A DNA stretch of 64,000 nt from Mucilaginibacter sp. MD40 (lineage in GTDB: Bacteria; Bacteroidota; Bacteroidia; Sphingobacteriales; Sphingobacteriaceae), in the NCBI RefSeq assembly GCF_002288635.1, contig NZ_NRSW01000001.1:3243852-3307851 (forward strand). The letters are read 5' to 3'. The notes below the pieces were generated by a model, which was given only the letters and a program-made list of their open reading frames with translations, ran no database searches and was not told where the DNA came from. A program made the position numbers and the translations under genes. Positions 53,914 to 63,175 of the stretch are shown here, piece after piece (position 1 is the stretch's first letter; each line of letters starts with the position of its first letter).

Positions 53914-54768
53914 TTAGTCTTTTTTCTGATATACCCTGATGTAATCAATCTCGTATTTACGCGGAAACGTGGTATGGCTGGGGTCTCCTCCGTTATCACC
54001 CCCTAAAGCTAAGTTCACAAGAATATAATGTGGCTGTTTGAATGGATTTATCCCGGTACCGTCCTGGTTAACCAGGTCCTTTAATTCAACCCGGTTAAGC
54101 AAACTATCATCAACAAATAAACTAATGGCGGTAGAGTCCCAGTCCATCCGCCAGGTATGGAACGTCTTGCTCCAGTTTTTCCCTTTCAGATTTTTAATTG
54201 GCGTAGTGTTACTGTACCATTTTGCTTTATACGCCGTACTGGTACCACATGCAATATTGGCCAGTAATTTACCACGGTAGTATTCCATAATATCAATTTC
54301 GCCGTTTGATGGCCATTGGCCTTTTTCCCCAAGCGTCCAAAAGGCTGGCCATAGGCCGGCAGCGGTATCAATACGCGCCCGCATTTCCATACGGCCATAA
54401 AGCCATTTTTTTGCATGCGCGGTGTTTAAACTCGCCGATGTATAATCAATGTATTTCCTGTTGGTACGCCAGTCGGTACTTTCAGCCTGATAACCCGGAT
54501 TTAATACATGTTCCTTTCTGGCCTCAATGATGAGTTTACCGTCTTTACAGTAAGCATTTTCAGGCTGATACCACTGTAATTCGTGGTTGCGTACAAAGCC
54601 TTTCTCAAACTGCCAGTTAGCGGTATCAGGTGCGCCATCCTTATCAAACTCATCGCTCCAAACCAACTCATATGATCCGTTAGAACCTTTATCCTGAGCC
54701 TTTGTAATCATAATATTAATGCAGTTAATGAAAAAAATGGTGGTCAGAAGCTTTTTAATGATTTTCAT
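53914..54768 (-). CDS. Glycoside hydrolase family 16 beta-glucanase
   Basis: A 284-residue secreted enzyme with a hydrophobic signal at about 5-24, then one GH16 jelly-roll domain. The active site GEIDIMEYY gives nucleophile E157, helper D159 and acid/base E162. GLWPAFWTLG upstream and the C-terminal IDYIRVYQ strand are typical of laminarinases/licheninases. It should cleave beta-1,3 or mixed-linkage glucans in the periplasm or outside. No SusCD pair is immediately adjacent. It lies downstream of the flavin reductase gene, 24 nt away. Confidence 0.92.
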   Translation of the reverse strand: MKIIKKLLTTIFFINCINIMITKAQDKGSNGSYELVWSDEFDKDGAPDTANWQFEKGFVRNHELQWYQPENAYCKDGKLIIEARKEHVLNPGYQAESTDWRTNRKYIDYTSASLNTAHAKKWLYGRMEMRARIDTAAGLWPAFWTLGEKGQWPSNGEIDIMEYYRGKLLANIACGTSTAYKAKWYSNTTPIKNLKGKNWSKTFHTWRMDWDSTAISLFVDDSLLNRVELKDLVNQDGTGINPFKQPHYILVNLALGGDNGGDPSHTTFPRKYEIDYIRVYQKKD

Positions 54769-54792
54769 TTAAGAATGCCTTTAATTGAATTG

Positions 54793-55431
54793 TTATACTT
54801 TTCCTGTTTTTACAGGTACACCTGGCTTAGCGTAAGGAAGCCTTTCAAGCAAGCCGGGTAAAAAATAACTATCGAGCCCGGTACCTGCTGCTGTACCAAC
54901 ACCAACATGGTCTATAGTACCATCCGGTAATACCGCGGCATCATCAAGAATGAGGTGTTGTATTTTACCGATAACAATGGTAGTGCCGTTTAGATCTATA
55001 TCTAATATTTGTTCAGGAATCAGCCCTATCTTAACAGATGATTCGCCAACAAAAGGCGCTTTAAAATCCTCAAGATAATATTCATTAAAACCACACTCCT
55101 TAAATTCCGACACACCCGAAGGGTAGCTCGCGCTGGTTTGATGCGCATTAACGTAGAAATTCTCCTGAACGTTATTAAGTGTATACTGCTTAACCGACCT
55201 GATATTTTTGAGACTATCATTATGTGGCCTTGCCGGGCGTATGACCATGCCTAAAAGCGGGGGATTCGAGCCCATATGAAAAACAGAACTCACCACACAC
55301 AAGTTCGGCTTTCCATCGTCACTTATGGTTCCTAATAAGTTGATGGGTTTGTAACCGCTTATGCTATTCATCATAGCTGTGCGGTATGATTTTTCCATTT
55401 CCGCTATTTGCTCACTGCTGATGACTTTCAT
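54793..55431 (-). CDS. Flavin reductase family protein (FMN-binding split barrel)
   Basis: ATG at 55431 (MKVISSEQIAEMEKSYR) gives 212 residues, starting 1 nt after the upstream SDR stop. The domain has LLGTISDDGKPNLCVVSSVFHMGSNPP and VRPARPHNDSLKNI-like segments (MVIRPARPHNDS), matching the flavoprotein split barrel that binds FMN. Many members are reductases or unknown redox proteins. It is paired with an unusual SDR in a two-gene unit. Confidence 0.82.
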   Translation of the reverse strand: MKVISSEQIAEMEKSYRTAMMNSISGYKPINLLGTISDDGKPNLCVVSSVFHMGSNPPLLGMVIRPARPHNDSLKNIRSVKQYTLNNVQENFYVNAHQTSASYPSGVSEFKECGFNEYYLEDFKAPFVGESSVKIGLIPEQILDIDLNGTTIVIGKIQHLILDDAAVLPDGTIDHVGVGTAAGTGLDSYFLPGLLERLPYAKPGVPVKTGKV

Positions 55432-55432
55432 C

Positions 55433-56149
55433 CTAAAAAGTTTTAATGTTACCCATGCCACCATCAACAGCTATAACTTGCCCCGTTATCCATCCGGCGT
55501 TATCAGACAGCAGAAATTCTATAGCACTACTAATATCCTGTGGCTGCCCATAACGGCCCAAAGGATGCCTTTTTGCCGAGGCCTCCTTCTTTTCATCGGT
55601 ACTGAGCAGATTAGCTGCCAAAGGGGTATTAGTAAGCGAGGGCGCTACAACATTTACACGAATGTGCTGGCCGGCCGTTTCTGCAGCTAAAGCCAATGCA
55701 AAGCCTTCTAACGCGCCTTTAGCAGCGCTTACACTGGTATGGTAGGGCATACCGGTTTTGGCCGCCACAGAGCTGATATATACTACAGATGCGTTACCTG
55801 ACGCTTTGAGTAAAGGCAAAGCCTGCCGTGTAATCCTAATTGCACCGAGGGTGTTGATCTGGTAGTCGTTAATAAAATCATCATCAGAGAGCCTGCTAAA
55901 TGGTTTAAGGTTAATACTTCCGGCGCAATAGATCAACCCGTGTAATTGCTGAGGTAAAAAGGAAGCGAGCTCATCAATATTTTTTGTCAGATCGGCTTCT
56001 AAATATTTTACACCCGATGGCCAGTTATCACCAGCTTTGCGGGATATGGCATAAATATTGGCTCCTTCCGCGGCAAGTGATGTTAGCAGATGCGTACCTA
56101 TAGCAGATGCCGCACCTGCAATCAGATAATTTTTGTTCTCAAAGCTCAT
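55433..56149 (-). CDS. SDR family protein lacking the catalytic tyrosine
   Basis: ATG at 56149 (MSFENKNYLIAGAASAIG) gives a 238-residue classical-length SDR. The Rossmann start IAGAASAIGTHLL, YCAGSINL (instead of NNAG), active-site Ser in VVYISSVAAKTG, and a late APSLTNTPLA segment are present. The usual Y-x-x-x-K is V-S-A-A-K, so the catalytic Tyr is Val; a Tyr four residues further back (MPYHTS) might substitute. It may be a binding or divergent enzyme. Its stop is 1 nt from the flavin reductase start. Confidence 0.82.
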   Translation of the reverse strand: MSFENKNYLIAGAASAIGTHLLTSLAAEGANIYAISRKAGDNWPSGVKYLEADLTKNIDELASFLPQQLHGLIYCAGSINLKPFSRLSDDDFINDYQINTLGAIRITRQALPLLKASGNASVVYISSVAAKTGMPYHTSVSAAKGALEGFALALAAETAGQHIRVNVVAPSLTNTPLAANLLSTDEKKEASAKRHPLGRYGQPQDISSAIEFLLSDNAGWITGQVIAVDGGMGNIKTF

Positions 56150-56270
56150 ATTGATCAAGTACAATTATGTTAAAAAACTAAGCAATTCAATAATATCTTT
56201 CCCTGTATTTTGTTTGAGGCGCGATATTTTATTGAGCGAAGATCTGCACTTATAAATTGTAAAAGTAATA

Positions 56271-56302
56271 AAAAAGCACCCTGCATGGCAGTGGTGCTTT
56301 AA
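56271..56302 (-). terminator. Terminator of the S9 peptidase gene
   Basis: AAAGCACC (56273-56280) pairs with GGTGCTTT (56293-56300), with CTGC/GCAG continuing the stem around ATG. On the minus strand a U-run follows, about 50 nt beyond the peptidase stop. Confidence 0.7.
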
Positions 56303-56354
56303 TCAACTAAACTAACTTATTAACAGGCGTACAAAAAATTCTTAAGAGTAAATT

Positions 56355-58658
56355 TTAATTGGCAACATTGGCCAACTCGTCGGTATTCCTGGCGGGTGGC
56401 TCGGCCTTAAGCAAATGCTTTACAAAGAAATCGCGTTTCTTTTTACGTCCATAAGGACCGCCATCGCTATGCCCCATGCCGGGCACCACCAAAAAATCAA
56501 ACATCTTATTGCTTTTTATCAACGCGTCCGCAAAGCGATAGGTAGATTCGGGCGGCACATTTGTATCTGCCTCGCCAACTATCAGCAGCAGATCGCCCTG
56601 CAGCTTGCCGGCATTAGTAATGTTTGATTGCTCGCCATAGTGCGGTCCTACGGGGTAGCCCATCCATTGCTCGTTCCACCACTGTTTATCAATACGGTTA
56701 TCATGGCAACCGCATGCTGAAACCGCTGCTTTATAAAATTCGGGGTGAAATAGCAGTGCGCCTGATGAATTTTGGCCACCTGCTGAAGTGCCGTACACAC
56801 CTACCCTGCTGATATCTACCTGCGGATATTTGGCAGCAAGCGCCTTCATCCATAATATCCGGTCGGGGAAGCCAGCATCGGCAAGATTGTGCCAGCAAAC
56901 ATCATGAAAAGCTTTTGACCGGTTGGCTGTTCCCATGCCATCAATTTGCACTACTATGAAACCCAATTGAGCTATGCCTTCCATCTCGTTTACCGCCGAA
57001 AAGCTTTTTGGCACAAATGAGTCCTGTGGCCCGGCATAGATATTTTCAATTACCGGGTAGCTTTTGTTAGGATCCATGTTTGCCGGGCGGTAAACTACAC
57101 CCCATATATCGGTTTTCCCATCCCTTGCTTTTGCTACAAATACTTCAGGTAGTTTAATCCCTGTGGCCAGCAACCCGGTCAGGTCAGCCTGCTCTATATC
57201 CATTAACTTTTTACCGTTTATAGTGTTTTTAAGCACGATTTTCGGAGCAATATTCACCTCAGAATAAGTATCAATAAAATACTTCCTGTCCGGCGAGAAA
57301 CTTACGCTGTGGTTTCCTTTCTCGGGTGTGAGATCAACCATATTCTTACCATCCATACCAATACGATAGTAATGGATATTGTAGGGGTCTTCTCCGGCAT
57401 TTTTACCACTTCCCCTAAACCATATTTCTCGCTTTTTAACATCCACACTATCCACATCACGTACTACCCAGTTGCCTTTAGTTACCAATTTTTCTTTGCC
57501 AGTTATCGCATCAACCGTATATATATGGCGCCATCCGTCTTTTTCCGTTACCCAAACTATTTCGTGGGTTTGAGGCATGTAAAAAGTGTATATGCGTTGC
57601 TCGTAAATGAAGGTATTTGTTTTTTCATCTATAACATTACGTGTCTTACCATTGGTTACATCAACCTCTATCACCCTAAAGCGCTGGTGACCACGGTCGG
57701 CCTTTTCGTAGGTGAAATACCGGCTGTTGTTATGTCTCCATTGCAAGCGAGGTGCCCCAAAAAAATCTATTTTTTCAGCATCGGTTTTTATACTGCTTTT
57801 ATCAGCAATGTTAAATATGTATTGCTCGTAACTGGTAAACTCATCGCCAGGCTGTGCATACTCATGTGATTTAAGCACGGCCCGTGTTGTTCCTTCAACG
57901 GAACTCAGAAGATAATAAACGTTCTTTTCCTTTTTAGGGTCAATACGGTACCCTATCAAATGCTTGCTATCCGGCGACCAGGTGAGCTCGCCATAAGGCT
58001 TGTCCAAACTGCCATCGGTAGTTAGCGTAACCTCAGTTTTGTTTTTTAAGGATTTTACAACAATGTTTCCGCCCTTAACTGTAGCCTCCCATTGTTTATC
58101 AGGCGATACCGGGTCATTGTTCGCACCTTCCCAACGATAATGGCGTTTTTGTAATGGCTTATCATTATCAACTTTTTTGTAAACCGTGTCAGTTGTTTTT
58201 AAACAAACATGTGTTTCAAGGTTGTAATTATACCACTCGCGGTCTGTTTTAAAAATCGCTTGTTTCTTATCATCCGTAAAGAATAGCTGGTCAATTTTAA
58301 AATCGTTATCCTTTGTGTTTTTACCGGTAACGCTATTCACTTTACCGTTCAGTTCGGCACGATTAAATACTACTTTGCGACTGGTTTTTTCAGGATCTAC
58401 CGCTATATAGTCTACCTGGTTATCCCCGCTTCTCTTGCTATACCAAAAAAAGTTATTCCCTGCCTGCCAGTTTGGGCGTATACCGGTAACATAAGTAACC
58501 TTTTTTAATGCGGAATCTAACGCGTCAGCATTCTTATAATTTTGCAGTATTTCGGTATGGGTGGGATAATATGGAGATGCTTTTACTCCCTGTGCATGAA
58601 CGACATTAACTGCCAGGAGCAAAAAAGGGATAAGCGCGAATTGATTGTACTTTGCCAT
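56355..58658 (-). CDS. S9 family prolyl dipeptidyl-peptidase (DPP-IV-like)
   Basis: A 767-residue secreted peptidase with a signal peptide ending VVHAQ. A beta-propeller (about 60-510, DPPIV N-terminal type) is followed by an alpha/beta-hydrolase domain. The catalytic triad is visible: S625 in YGTSAGGQNS, D698 in GEADTNVPP and H730 in GMGHSDGG. It probably cleaves X-Pro dipeptides or short peptides in the periplasm. It is monocistronic, downstream of an 18-bp palindrome at 58680. Confidence 0.92.
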   Translation of the reverse strand: MAKYNQFALIPFLLLAVNVVHAQGVKASPYYPTHTEILQNYKNADALDSALKKVTYVTGIRPNWQAGNNFFWYSKRSGDNQVDYIAVDPEKTSRKVVFNRAELNGKVNSVTGKNTKDNDFKIDQLFFTDDKKQAIFKTDREWYNYNLETHVCLKTTDTVYKKVDNDKPLQKRHYRWEGANNDPVSPDKQWEATVKGGNIVVKSLKNKTEVTLTTDGSLDKPYGELTWSPDSKHLIGYRIDPKKEKNVYYLLSSVEGTTRAVLKSHEYAQPGDEFTSYEQYIFNIADKSSIKTDAEKIDFFGAPRLQWRHNNSRYFTYEKADRGHQRFRVIEVDVTNGKTRNVIDEKTNTFIYEQRIYTFYMPQTHEIVWVTEKDGWRHIYTVDAITGKEKLVTKGNWVVRDVDSVDVKKREIWFRGSGKNAGEDPYNIHYYRIGMDGKNMVDLTPEKGNHSVSFSPDRKYFIDTYSEVNIAPKIVLKNTINGKKLMDIEQADLTGLLATGIKLPEVFVAKARDGKTDIWGVVYRPANMDPNKSYPVIENIYAGPQDSFVPKSFSAVNEMEGIAQLGFIVVQIDGMGTANRSKAFHDVCWHNLADAGFPDRILWMKALAAKYPQVDISRVGVYGTSAGGQNSSGALLFHPEFYKAAVSACGCHDNRIDKQWWNEQWMGYPVGPHYGEQSNITNAGKLQGDLLLIVGEADTNVPPESTYRFADALIKSNKMFDFLVVPGMGHSDGGPYGRKKKRDFFVKHLLKAEPPARNTDELANVAN

Positions 58659-58679
58659 AATTGTGTTAGGTAAATTTAC

Positions 58680-58697
58680 TTAACACGCACGCGTTAA
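58680..58697. promoter_or_regulatory. Palindrome upstream of the S9 peptidase gene
   Basis: TTAACACGCACGCGTTAA is an 18-bp palindrome with one mismatched pair, 22 nt before the peptidase start. The size and symmetry suit a repressor operator. The binding protein is unknown. Confidence 0.3.
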
Positions 58698-58770
58698 ATT
58701 TCACATATATTAACACATCATAGCACGCATTTAACTAATTCGCATTATATACAGTTTTACAATGGATAAG

Positions 58771-59673
58771 TTAACCCGCGGCCCTGCTCAGGCTAACCAT
58801 ATTGTTATTGTATGAATCAAGATAACCACGGGGCGAATTACCAATGACCGTTTTAAAGACCCGGTTAAAGTTGGTTATACTTTTAAAACCACATTTATAG
58901 GCCACGGTATTAATACTTTCAAATTTATGCGATATAAGTTTTTTGCAAGCCTCATTAATACGTACATCATTAAGAAACGATACGAAAGTATGGCCTGTAT
59001 GCTTTTTAAAATACCGGCAAAAAGATTCAGGTGTCATAAAAGCTACCTTGGCAACATCTTCAAGCGTGATAGGTTCACTGTAGTGCTGCATAATATAGTT
59101 ATATATATTACCTATTCTTATACCTTCGCTTTCGGTAATACCCGGCAAGTTGCCGTAAGTAGATAATGGTGCCAACTTAGTTTTAATACCGGTAAGCACC
59201 TGAAGCATTTGAAAGAACTGGATCAGTTGATCGGCGCCGGAAGCGGCCTGGAGTGCCAGCACAATATCACCTATTTGATCAACCACGCTATTCGGAACCT
59301 GAAATCCCTTTTGATGTTGCTGCAAAAAGGTAAGGCTTGATTTTAATTCAGGTAAATTGAACAGTGAAGCAAGTGAACCGTCGATATTGAAAAAAACAGA
59401 TATCGCTTCGACCTTTTTGTTGTTATTGACTACAAAATATTCAGGATTGCTTTTAAATACGTGCGGCAGGTTAGCACCAATAAGAAACATATCGCCGGCA
59501 GAATAATCGTGCATATTATTTCCGGCTATAAGAGTTCCTTCGCCTTGTTGTATCCAGGTAAGCTGTATCTCGTTATGGCGATGCAAATAAGGATAATGAT
59601 AAGGCTGGGAAACCTTTGACACCATAACACTTTTATCGTGTGGCACGGAAATAGTGAACTGTAAAACCTTCAT
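58771..59673 (-). CDS. AraC family transcriptional regulator with cupin sensor
   Basis: A 300-residue regulator with an N-terminal AraC-binding cupin (about 25-100: YHYPYLHRHNEIQLTWI, YSAGDMFLIGANLPHVF) and a C-terminal HTH pair (about 190-288: EPITLEDVAKVAFMTPESFCRYFKKHTG, VAYKCGFKSITNFNRVFKTVIG in pieces). Such regulators often sense sugars. It lies 174 nt downstream of the Sus operon end on the same strand and could control it or the S9 peptidase gene. Confidence 0.9.
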   Translation of the reverse strand: MKVLQFTISVPHDKSVMVSKVSQPYHYPYLHRHNEIQLTWIQQGEGTLIAGNNMHDYSAGDMFLIGANLPHVFKSNPEYFVVNNNKKVEAISVFFNIDGSLASLFNLPELKSSLTFLQQHQKGFQVPNSVVDQIGDIVLALQAASGADQLIQFFQMLQVLTGIKTKLAPLSTYGNLPGITESEGIRIGNIYNYIMQHYSEPITLEDVAKVAFMTPESFCRYFKKHTGHTFVSFLNDVRINEACKKLISHKFESINTVAYKCGFKSITNFNRVFKTVIGNSPRGYLDSYNNNMVSLSRAAG

Positions 59674-59796
59674 TTTGCTCTGGAATTAAACTCCCCTGAA
59701 TTTATCGTTTTTTATCTTAAAAGCCCAACTAAAATTATAAATAGGATAATATAGGACTATAACATGATAAAATATGACCGTTGCTTTACAAACAAA

Positions 59797-59824
59797 AACC
59801 GCCCGCCTTTGTAGGCGAGCGGTT
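59797..59824 (-). terminator. Terminator of the Sus operon
   Basis: AACCGCcCGCCT (59797-59808) pairs with AGGCGaGCGGTT (59813-59824), one mismatch and a TTGT loop. The A-run on the left gives a U-tract on the minus strand, 23 nt past the last Sus-locus gene. Confidence 0.8.
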
Positions 59825-59847
59825 AGTAATTCACTATATTAACTTAC

Positions 59848-60828
59848 TTATTTTTTTGTTACGTCAGGAAACTGGACCTGAATTACATAAGTACCCTCCA
59901 GTTTTAACTGCCATGACCATCTTGGGTTTACAGAGAAACCAACATTGGTAGGGAAGTTATCAATCTTAGCATATGTACTTGGTATACGGTAGTACATTAA
60001 AAAGCCCCAGTCTGTTGTAGGTGTAACATATTTGGTAAGCGGGAATGGCGCTATTTCAAAATCACAGATCATAGCTGTATCCGTTTTTATAACAGGGTTA
60101 AATTTGGCGTAATTCTCAAATGTTGGTCGGTCGCCACGTTTAATGATCTCACCATTTTTAGGGTTAAATGTACGACCATTCTTGTCAACCATTTTTAATA
60201 TTACACGCGCACCATTATTGTTTACTTTAGTACAGGTAATAATTGGGTTACGCATTGGTGTAACAGAGCCTGTAACATCATTAAAACCATTTGCTACGTC
60301 ATCGGTAATAACAAATAAATCGTCTGTAGTAGGGTCTACCACATTTATGGTTGCCAGGCTTTTGTATAACTTGGTACCAGTTGGGTTAGTCATCTGCACA
60401 TCAAAAACATACTGGCCAAGTGGTAAATTGGCTGATGCCTTGTTAAAAGTAAGCTGCCCACTGGTTTCGTTAAAGTACATTGGCAAAGCACTTATTTTTT
60501 CACGCTTTTTATTCAAAAGCTCTACGGTAGTATCTGTTGTTGCATCAAAAGACTGCCCGGCTTTGAAAACCGTAATGTCATATGACGTTTTAAACTCTAC
60601 CGGCGCCGGAGAACCATCAGCCTTACGCAAGTTGAGCATTTTGTAAGTGTAAGGCGGCGTTGAACCATCAGCGTTAATACGGTCTGACTGATACAAGATC
60701 AGGCCGCGCTTGGCATACAGATTATTATCCTTATAACGGATAAAATCGCTCTGAAAACCGTTCTGTATTTTTTTACAAGCTGCAAGGCTAACCACTGCAG
60801 CTAATAGTATGATATATCCTTTTTTCAT
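59848..60828 (-). CDS. Sus-locus lipoprotein (DUF5007-like)
   Basis: A 326-residue lipoprotein (lipobox VVSLAAC, Cys at residue 18). A region of Ig-like strand pattern (about 60-170) and a C-terminal beta domain follow. The sequence resembles a family I recall as DUF5007, found beside SusD and fasciclin lipoproteins in Sphingobacteriaceae. It is probably a surface glycan-binding component, the equivalent of SusE/SusF. It is last in the operon, 25 nt after the fasciclin gene. The ligand is unknown. Confidence 0.65.
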   Translation of the reverse strand: MKKGYIILLAAVVSLAACKKIQNGFQSDFIRYKDNNLYAKRGLILYQSDRINADGSTPPYTYKMLNLRKADGSPAPVEFKTSYDITVFKAGQSFDATTDTTVELLNKKREKISALPMYFNETSGQLTFNKASANLPLGQYVFDVQMTNPTGTKLYKSLATINVVDPTTDDLFVITDDVANGFNDVTGSVTPMRNPIITCTKVNNNGARVILKMVDKNGRTFNPKNGEIIKRGDRPTFENYAKFNPVIKTDTAMICDFEIAPFPLTKYVTPTTDWGFLMYYRIPSTYAKIDNFPTNVGFSVNPRWSWQLKLEGTYVIQVQFPDVTKK

Positions 60829-60853
60829 TTTCTTAAAGCTTTTAAAATATCCA

Positions 60854-61549
60854 TTAATTGCCTAATGGCTGCGCATTAAAGAATAGTCTGTGGTATCCTG
60901 AAAGCACATGCACTACCCCTGTTTTTGTAATGATACCTGAAGTTTGCACATCGTCAGATAAATCCTTTTGATCTTTAGGTATCGCATCCTGATTAGGTTC
61001 CTGATCGTCACGCGTTCCTCTCACTTTAGTGTAAGTTACATAGTCAACATGATCAAGATAGCTATTGTACTCAAACGAGCGCCTAAATTTGATCAGGTAT
61101 TGCACGTTTGGTATAGGACCAAGCAAGCTGTTGTATAACTTGCCGTCAAGCGTTATTTGGTCACGGTTGATTACTCCCTGGAACATATAGGTTTTAAGTG
61201 AGTCACTTAACTCTTGGGCAGGAATATCTTTGATGCCAAAGTTAAAGTTCTCGTTACCAGTTTGTATAGCTACCTGGTTCTTCTTAGCCGCTACATAAGG
61301 CACTATGCTGTAATTTGTAGTTGCAAAAAAAGTAATGTTGCTGTTAACTACATCTTTTAAGCCGGCACGGTCTATAACCTTTACAAGCGAATCAAACTGC
61401 GGGTTTGATTTTAAGTAATCGTACGTAGTCATATTCACATACGGGTTACTCTTACCACCGTCATTCTTATAATCGTTCTTCTTGCATCCGCTGATCGCTA
61501 TCGCTGATACTAAGAATGCTGCCAGTACTATTATGATATTATTCTTCAT
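60854..61549 (-). CDS. Fasciclin-domain lipoprotein of the Sus locus
   Basis: A 231-residue lipoprotein (Cys at residue 22 in AIAISGC). A single fasciclin (FAS1) domain is visible: YDYLKSNPQFDSLVKVIDRAGLKD, NITFFATTNYSIVPY, SLKTYMFQGVINRDQITLDG and the closing GIITKTGVVHVLSGYHRLFF. FAS1 domains mediate adhesion or binding. It lies between SusD and the DUF5007-like gene (50 and 25 nt gaps), so a surface glycan-binding role is likely. Confidence 0.85.
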   Translation of the reverse strand: MKNNIIIVLAAFLVSAIAISGCKKNDYKNDGGKSNPYVNMTTYDYLKSNPQFDSLVKVIDRAGLKDVVNSNITFFATTNYSIVPYVAAKKNQVAIQTGNENFNFGIKDIPAQELSDSLKTYMFQGVINRDQITLDGKLYNSLLGPIPNVQYLIKFRRSFEYNSYLDHVDYVTYTKVRGTRDDQEPNQDAIPKDQKDLSDDVQTSGIITKTGVVHVLSGYHRLFFNAQPLGN

Positions 61550-61599
61550 ATTTTCTTTGAATTTAATTTTGATTGGCTTTTATGAAAGCTAATACTTGT

Positions 61600-63123
61600 T
61601 TAAACTTTACCCAACCAATAAGTAGTTTGCTTAAGTAATGGGTTCTGCCTGAATAATGCTGGGTCAACCGGCCAGTAGAAACCTTCCTGTCTGAAACGGC
61701 TTGTAGTTAACCAGTCTATTACGTTTCCATAGCGGCGTGTACGCAGTAAATCATAATATAAATGGCCCTCCAGATACATTTCACGGCCGCGTTCAATAAT
61801 GTACTCATCCATTACATCGCTCGCGCTTTCGCTTGCATCAACCAGCGTAGGATTAACATTATGCCTGGTTCTTGAAGCGTTAATAATATTACGGGCAGTG
61901 GCAACATCGCCCTTGTAAAGTGCTATCTCAGCTTTAAGCAGTATCATATCGCTCAGGCGGAAAACAACCATGTTATTACTCAAATACGCATTTAATTTTT
62001 GAGCTGGGTTACGGTAAATCACATTAGCGTACTTAAAGCATACCGGTTTCTCAGGATTGCTTGCATCAAAGTTCTTTTTATACCTTACGTCTAAGGTGTC
62101 ATTATCTGCAAAGTTTTGTGAAAGGAAACGCGGCACAGTGTAAAACCTAGGATTATTACCGTATTGGTTTATGTAGCTGCCATTTAAAAAATAAGTACCA
62201 ATATGGTCATACGAACCTTCAAGCGTATTTTCACTCATGTTAACCTCAAAGATACTTTCAGATGAGCGGCCAATAAAGATACTTTTGTAGTTAGCGGTAT
62301 CTGTTAATGTATAGCCCCCTTTTGCAACCAGTGTAGTAATGGTTGTATCCGCGCTGTTTACATCCGTCATATTAGGAGCATCTGTAGCTACGTTAGACAT
62401 GGTGGCCCTCCACAGGTAAAGGTGCGCCAACAAAGCGTAAACCGATCCTTTATTAGCCATTACGTGCGCATCGCCTTGATCCGTATAACCCCAGCTAAGC
62501 ATATTTATAGCATTGTGGCAATCAGTCTCAATTTGCTTCATGATATCAGCCTTAGGGCTTCTTGGCAATTGAGGAGCATTGATAGGATCATCATATGCAA
62601 CGGTAACCAAAGGTACATCACCCCAAACACGGGTCATCATAAAATAGCTTAACGCGCGTATAAACAGTGCCTGCCCAAGTATATTGTTTCGGAATTTACC
62701 AGGGTTATCCACGTCTTTTAATTGCGCGTCTGTCATTTTAGATACGTTGGCTATAACAATGTTTGACATTGCTATAGTTTTGTAATACAGCGTGTAATTA
62801 GCCAGCGAATTAAGGTTATACTGGAAAGTAAAGTCGCCATTTTGTATACCTTCTAAACCATCACCGGTGTATTGTATAGTGAAGTAGTTTTTGGCAATAG
62901 CATCACCGTACATGTAATAACGGTTATTCTTGTCCAGCATAGCCGTTCTTAACAAACCATAGTTACCGGCTATGGCACTGCGCGCATCAGCGGCGGTTTT
63001 CCAGAATGCTTCCTGGTAGGTAGAGTTCTTAGGCTCCTGCTCAAGCAATTTTTTACAGGAGAACAAGCTTGTAGCCGCTAAAAGCATTAAGCCTGATAAG
63101 ATATATTGATTGATCTTTTTCAT
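61600..63123 (-). CDS. susD: RagB/SusD family nutrient-binding lipoprotein
   Basis: A 507-residue SusD homologue with a lipobox (AATSLFSC, Cys at residue 23). TPR-like helices run through the first part (EPKNSTYQEAFWKTAADARSAIAGNYGLL; ALFIRALSYFMMTRVWGDVPLVT in pieces), and the family C-terminus DEYIIERGREMYLEGHLYYDLLRTRRYG (pieces) is present. It sits on the outer face over the SusC channel and captures glycans. It is 52 nt after the SusC stop. Confidence 0.95.
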   Translation of the reverse strand: MKKINQYILSGLMLLAATSLFSCKKLLEQEPKNSTYQEAFWKTAADARSAIAGNYGLLRTAMLDKNNRYYMYGDAIAKNYFTIQYTGDGLEGIQNGDFTFQYNLNSLANYTLYYKTIAMSNIVIANVSKMTDAQLKDVDNPGKFRNNILGQALFIRALSYFMMTRVWGDVPLVTVAYDDPINAPQLPRSPKADIMKQIETDCHNAINMLSWGYTDQGDAHVMANKGSVYALLAHLYLWRATMSNVATDAPNMTDVNSADTTITTLVAKGGYTLTDTANYKSIFIGRSSESIFEVNMSENTLEGSYDHIGTYFLNGSYINQYGNNPRFYTVPRFLSQNFADNDTLDVRYKKNFDASNPEKPVCFKYANVIYRNPAQKLNAYLSNNMVVFRLSDMILLKAEIALYKGDVATARNIINASRTRHNVNPTLVDASESASDVMDEYIIERGREMYLEGHLYYDLLRTRRYGNVIDWLTTSRFRQEGFYWPVDPALFRQNPLLKQTTYWLGKV

Positions 63124-63175
63124 ATAATTTTTTTTGTCAGGGAAATTTATTTCTCTAAATGTTACAACTAATCAA

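Noticed and set aside
57309..57869. 186-codon plus-strand frame within the S9 peptidase gene
   Set aside because: The minus-strand gene has an intact propeller and catalytic triad; the opposite frame has no recognisable domain or start signal.
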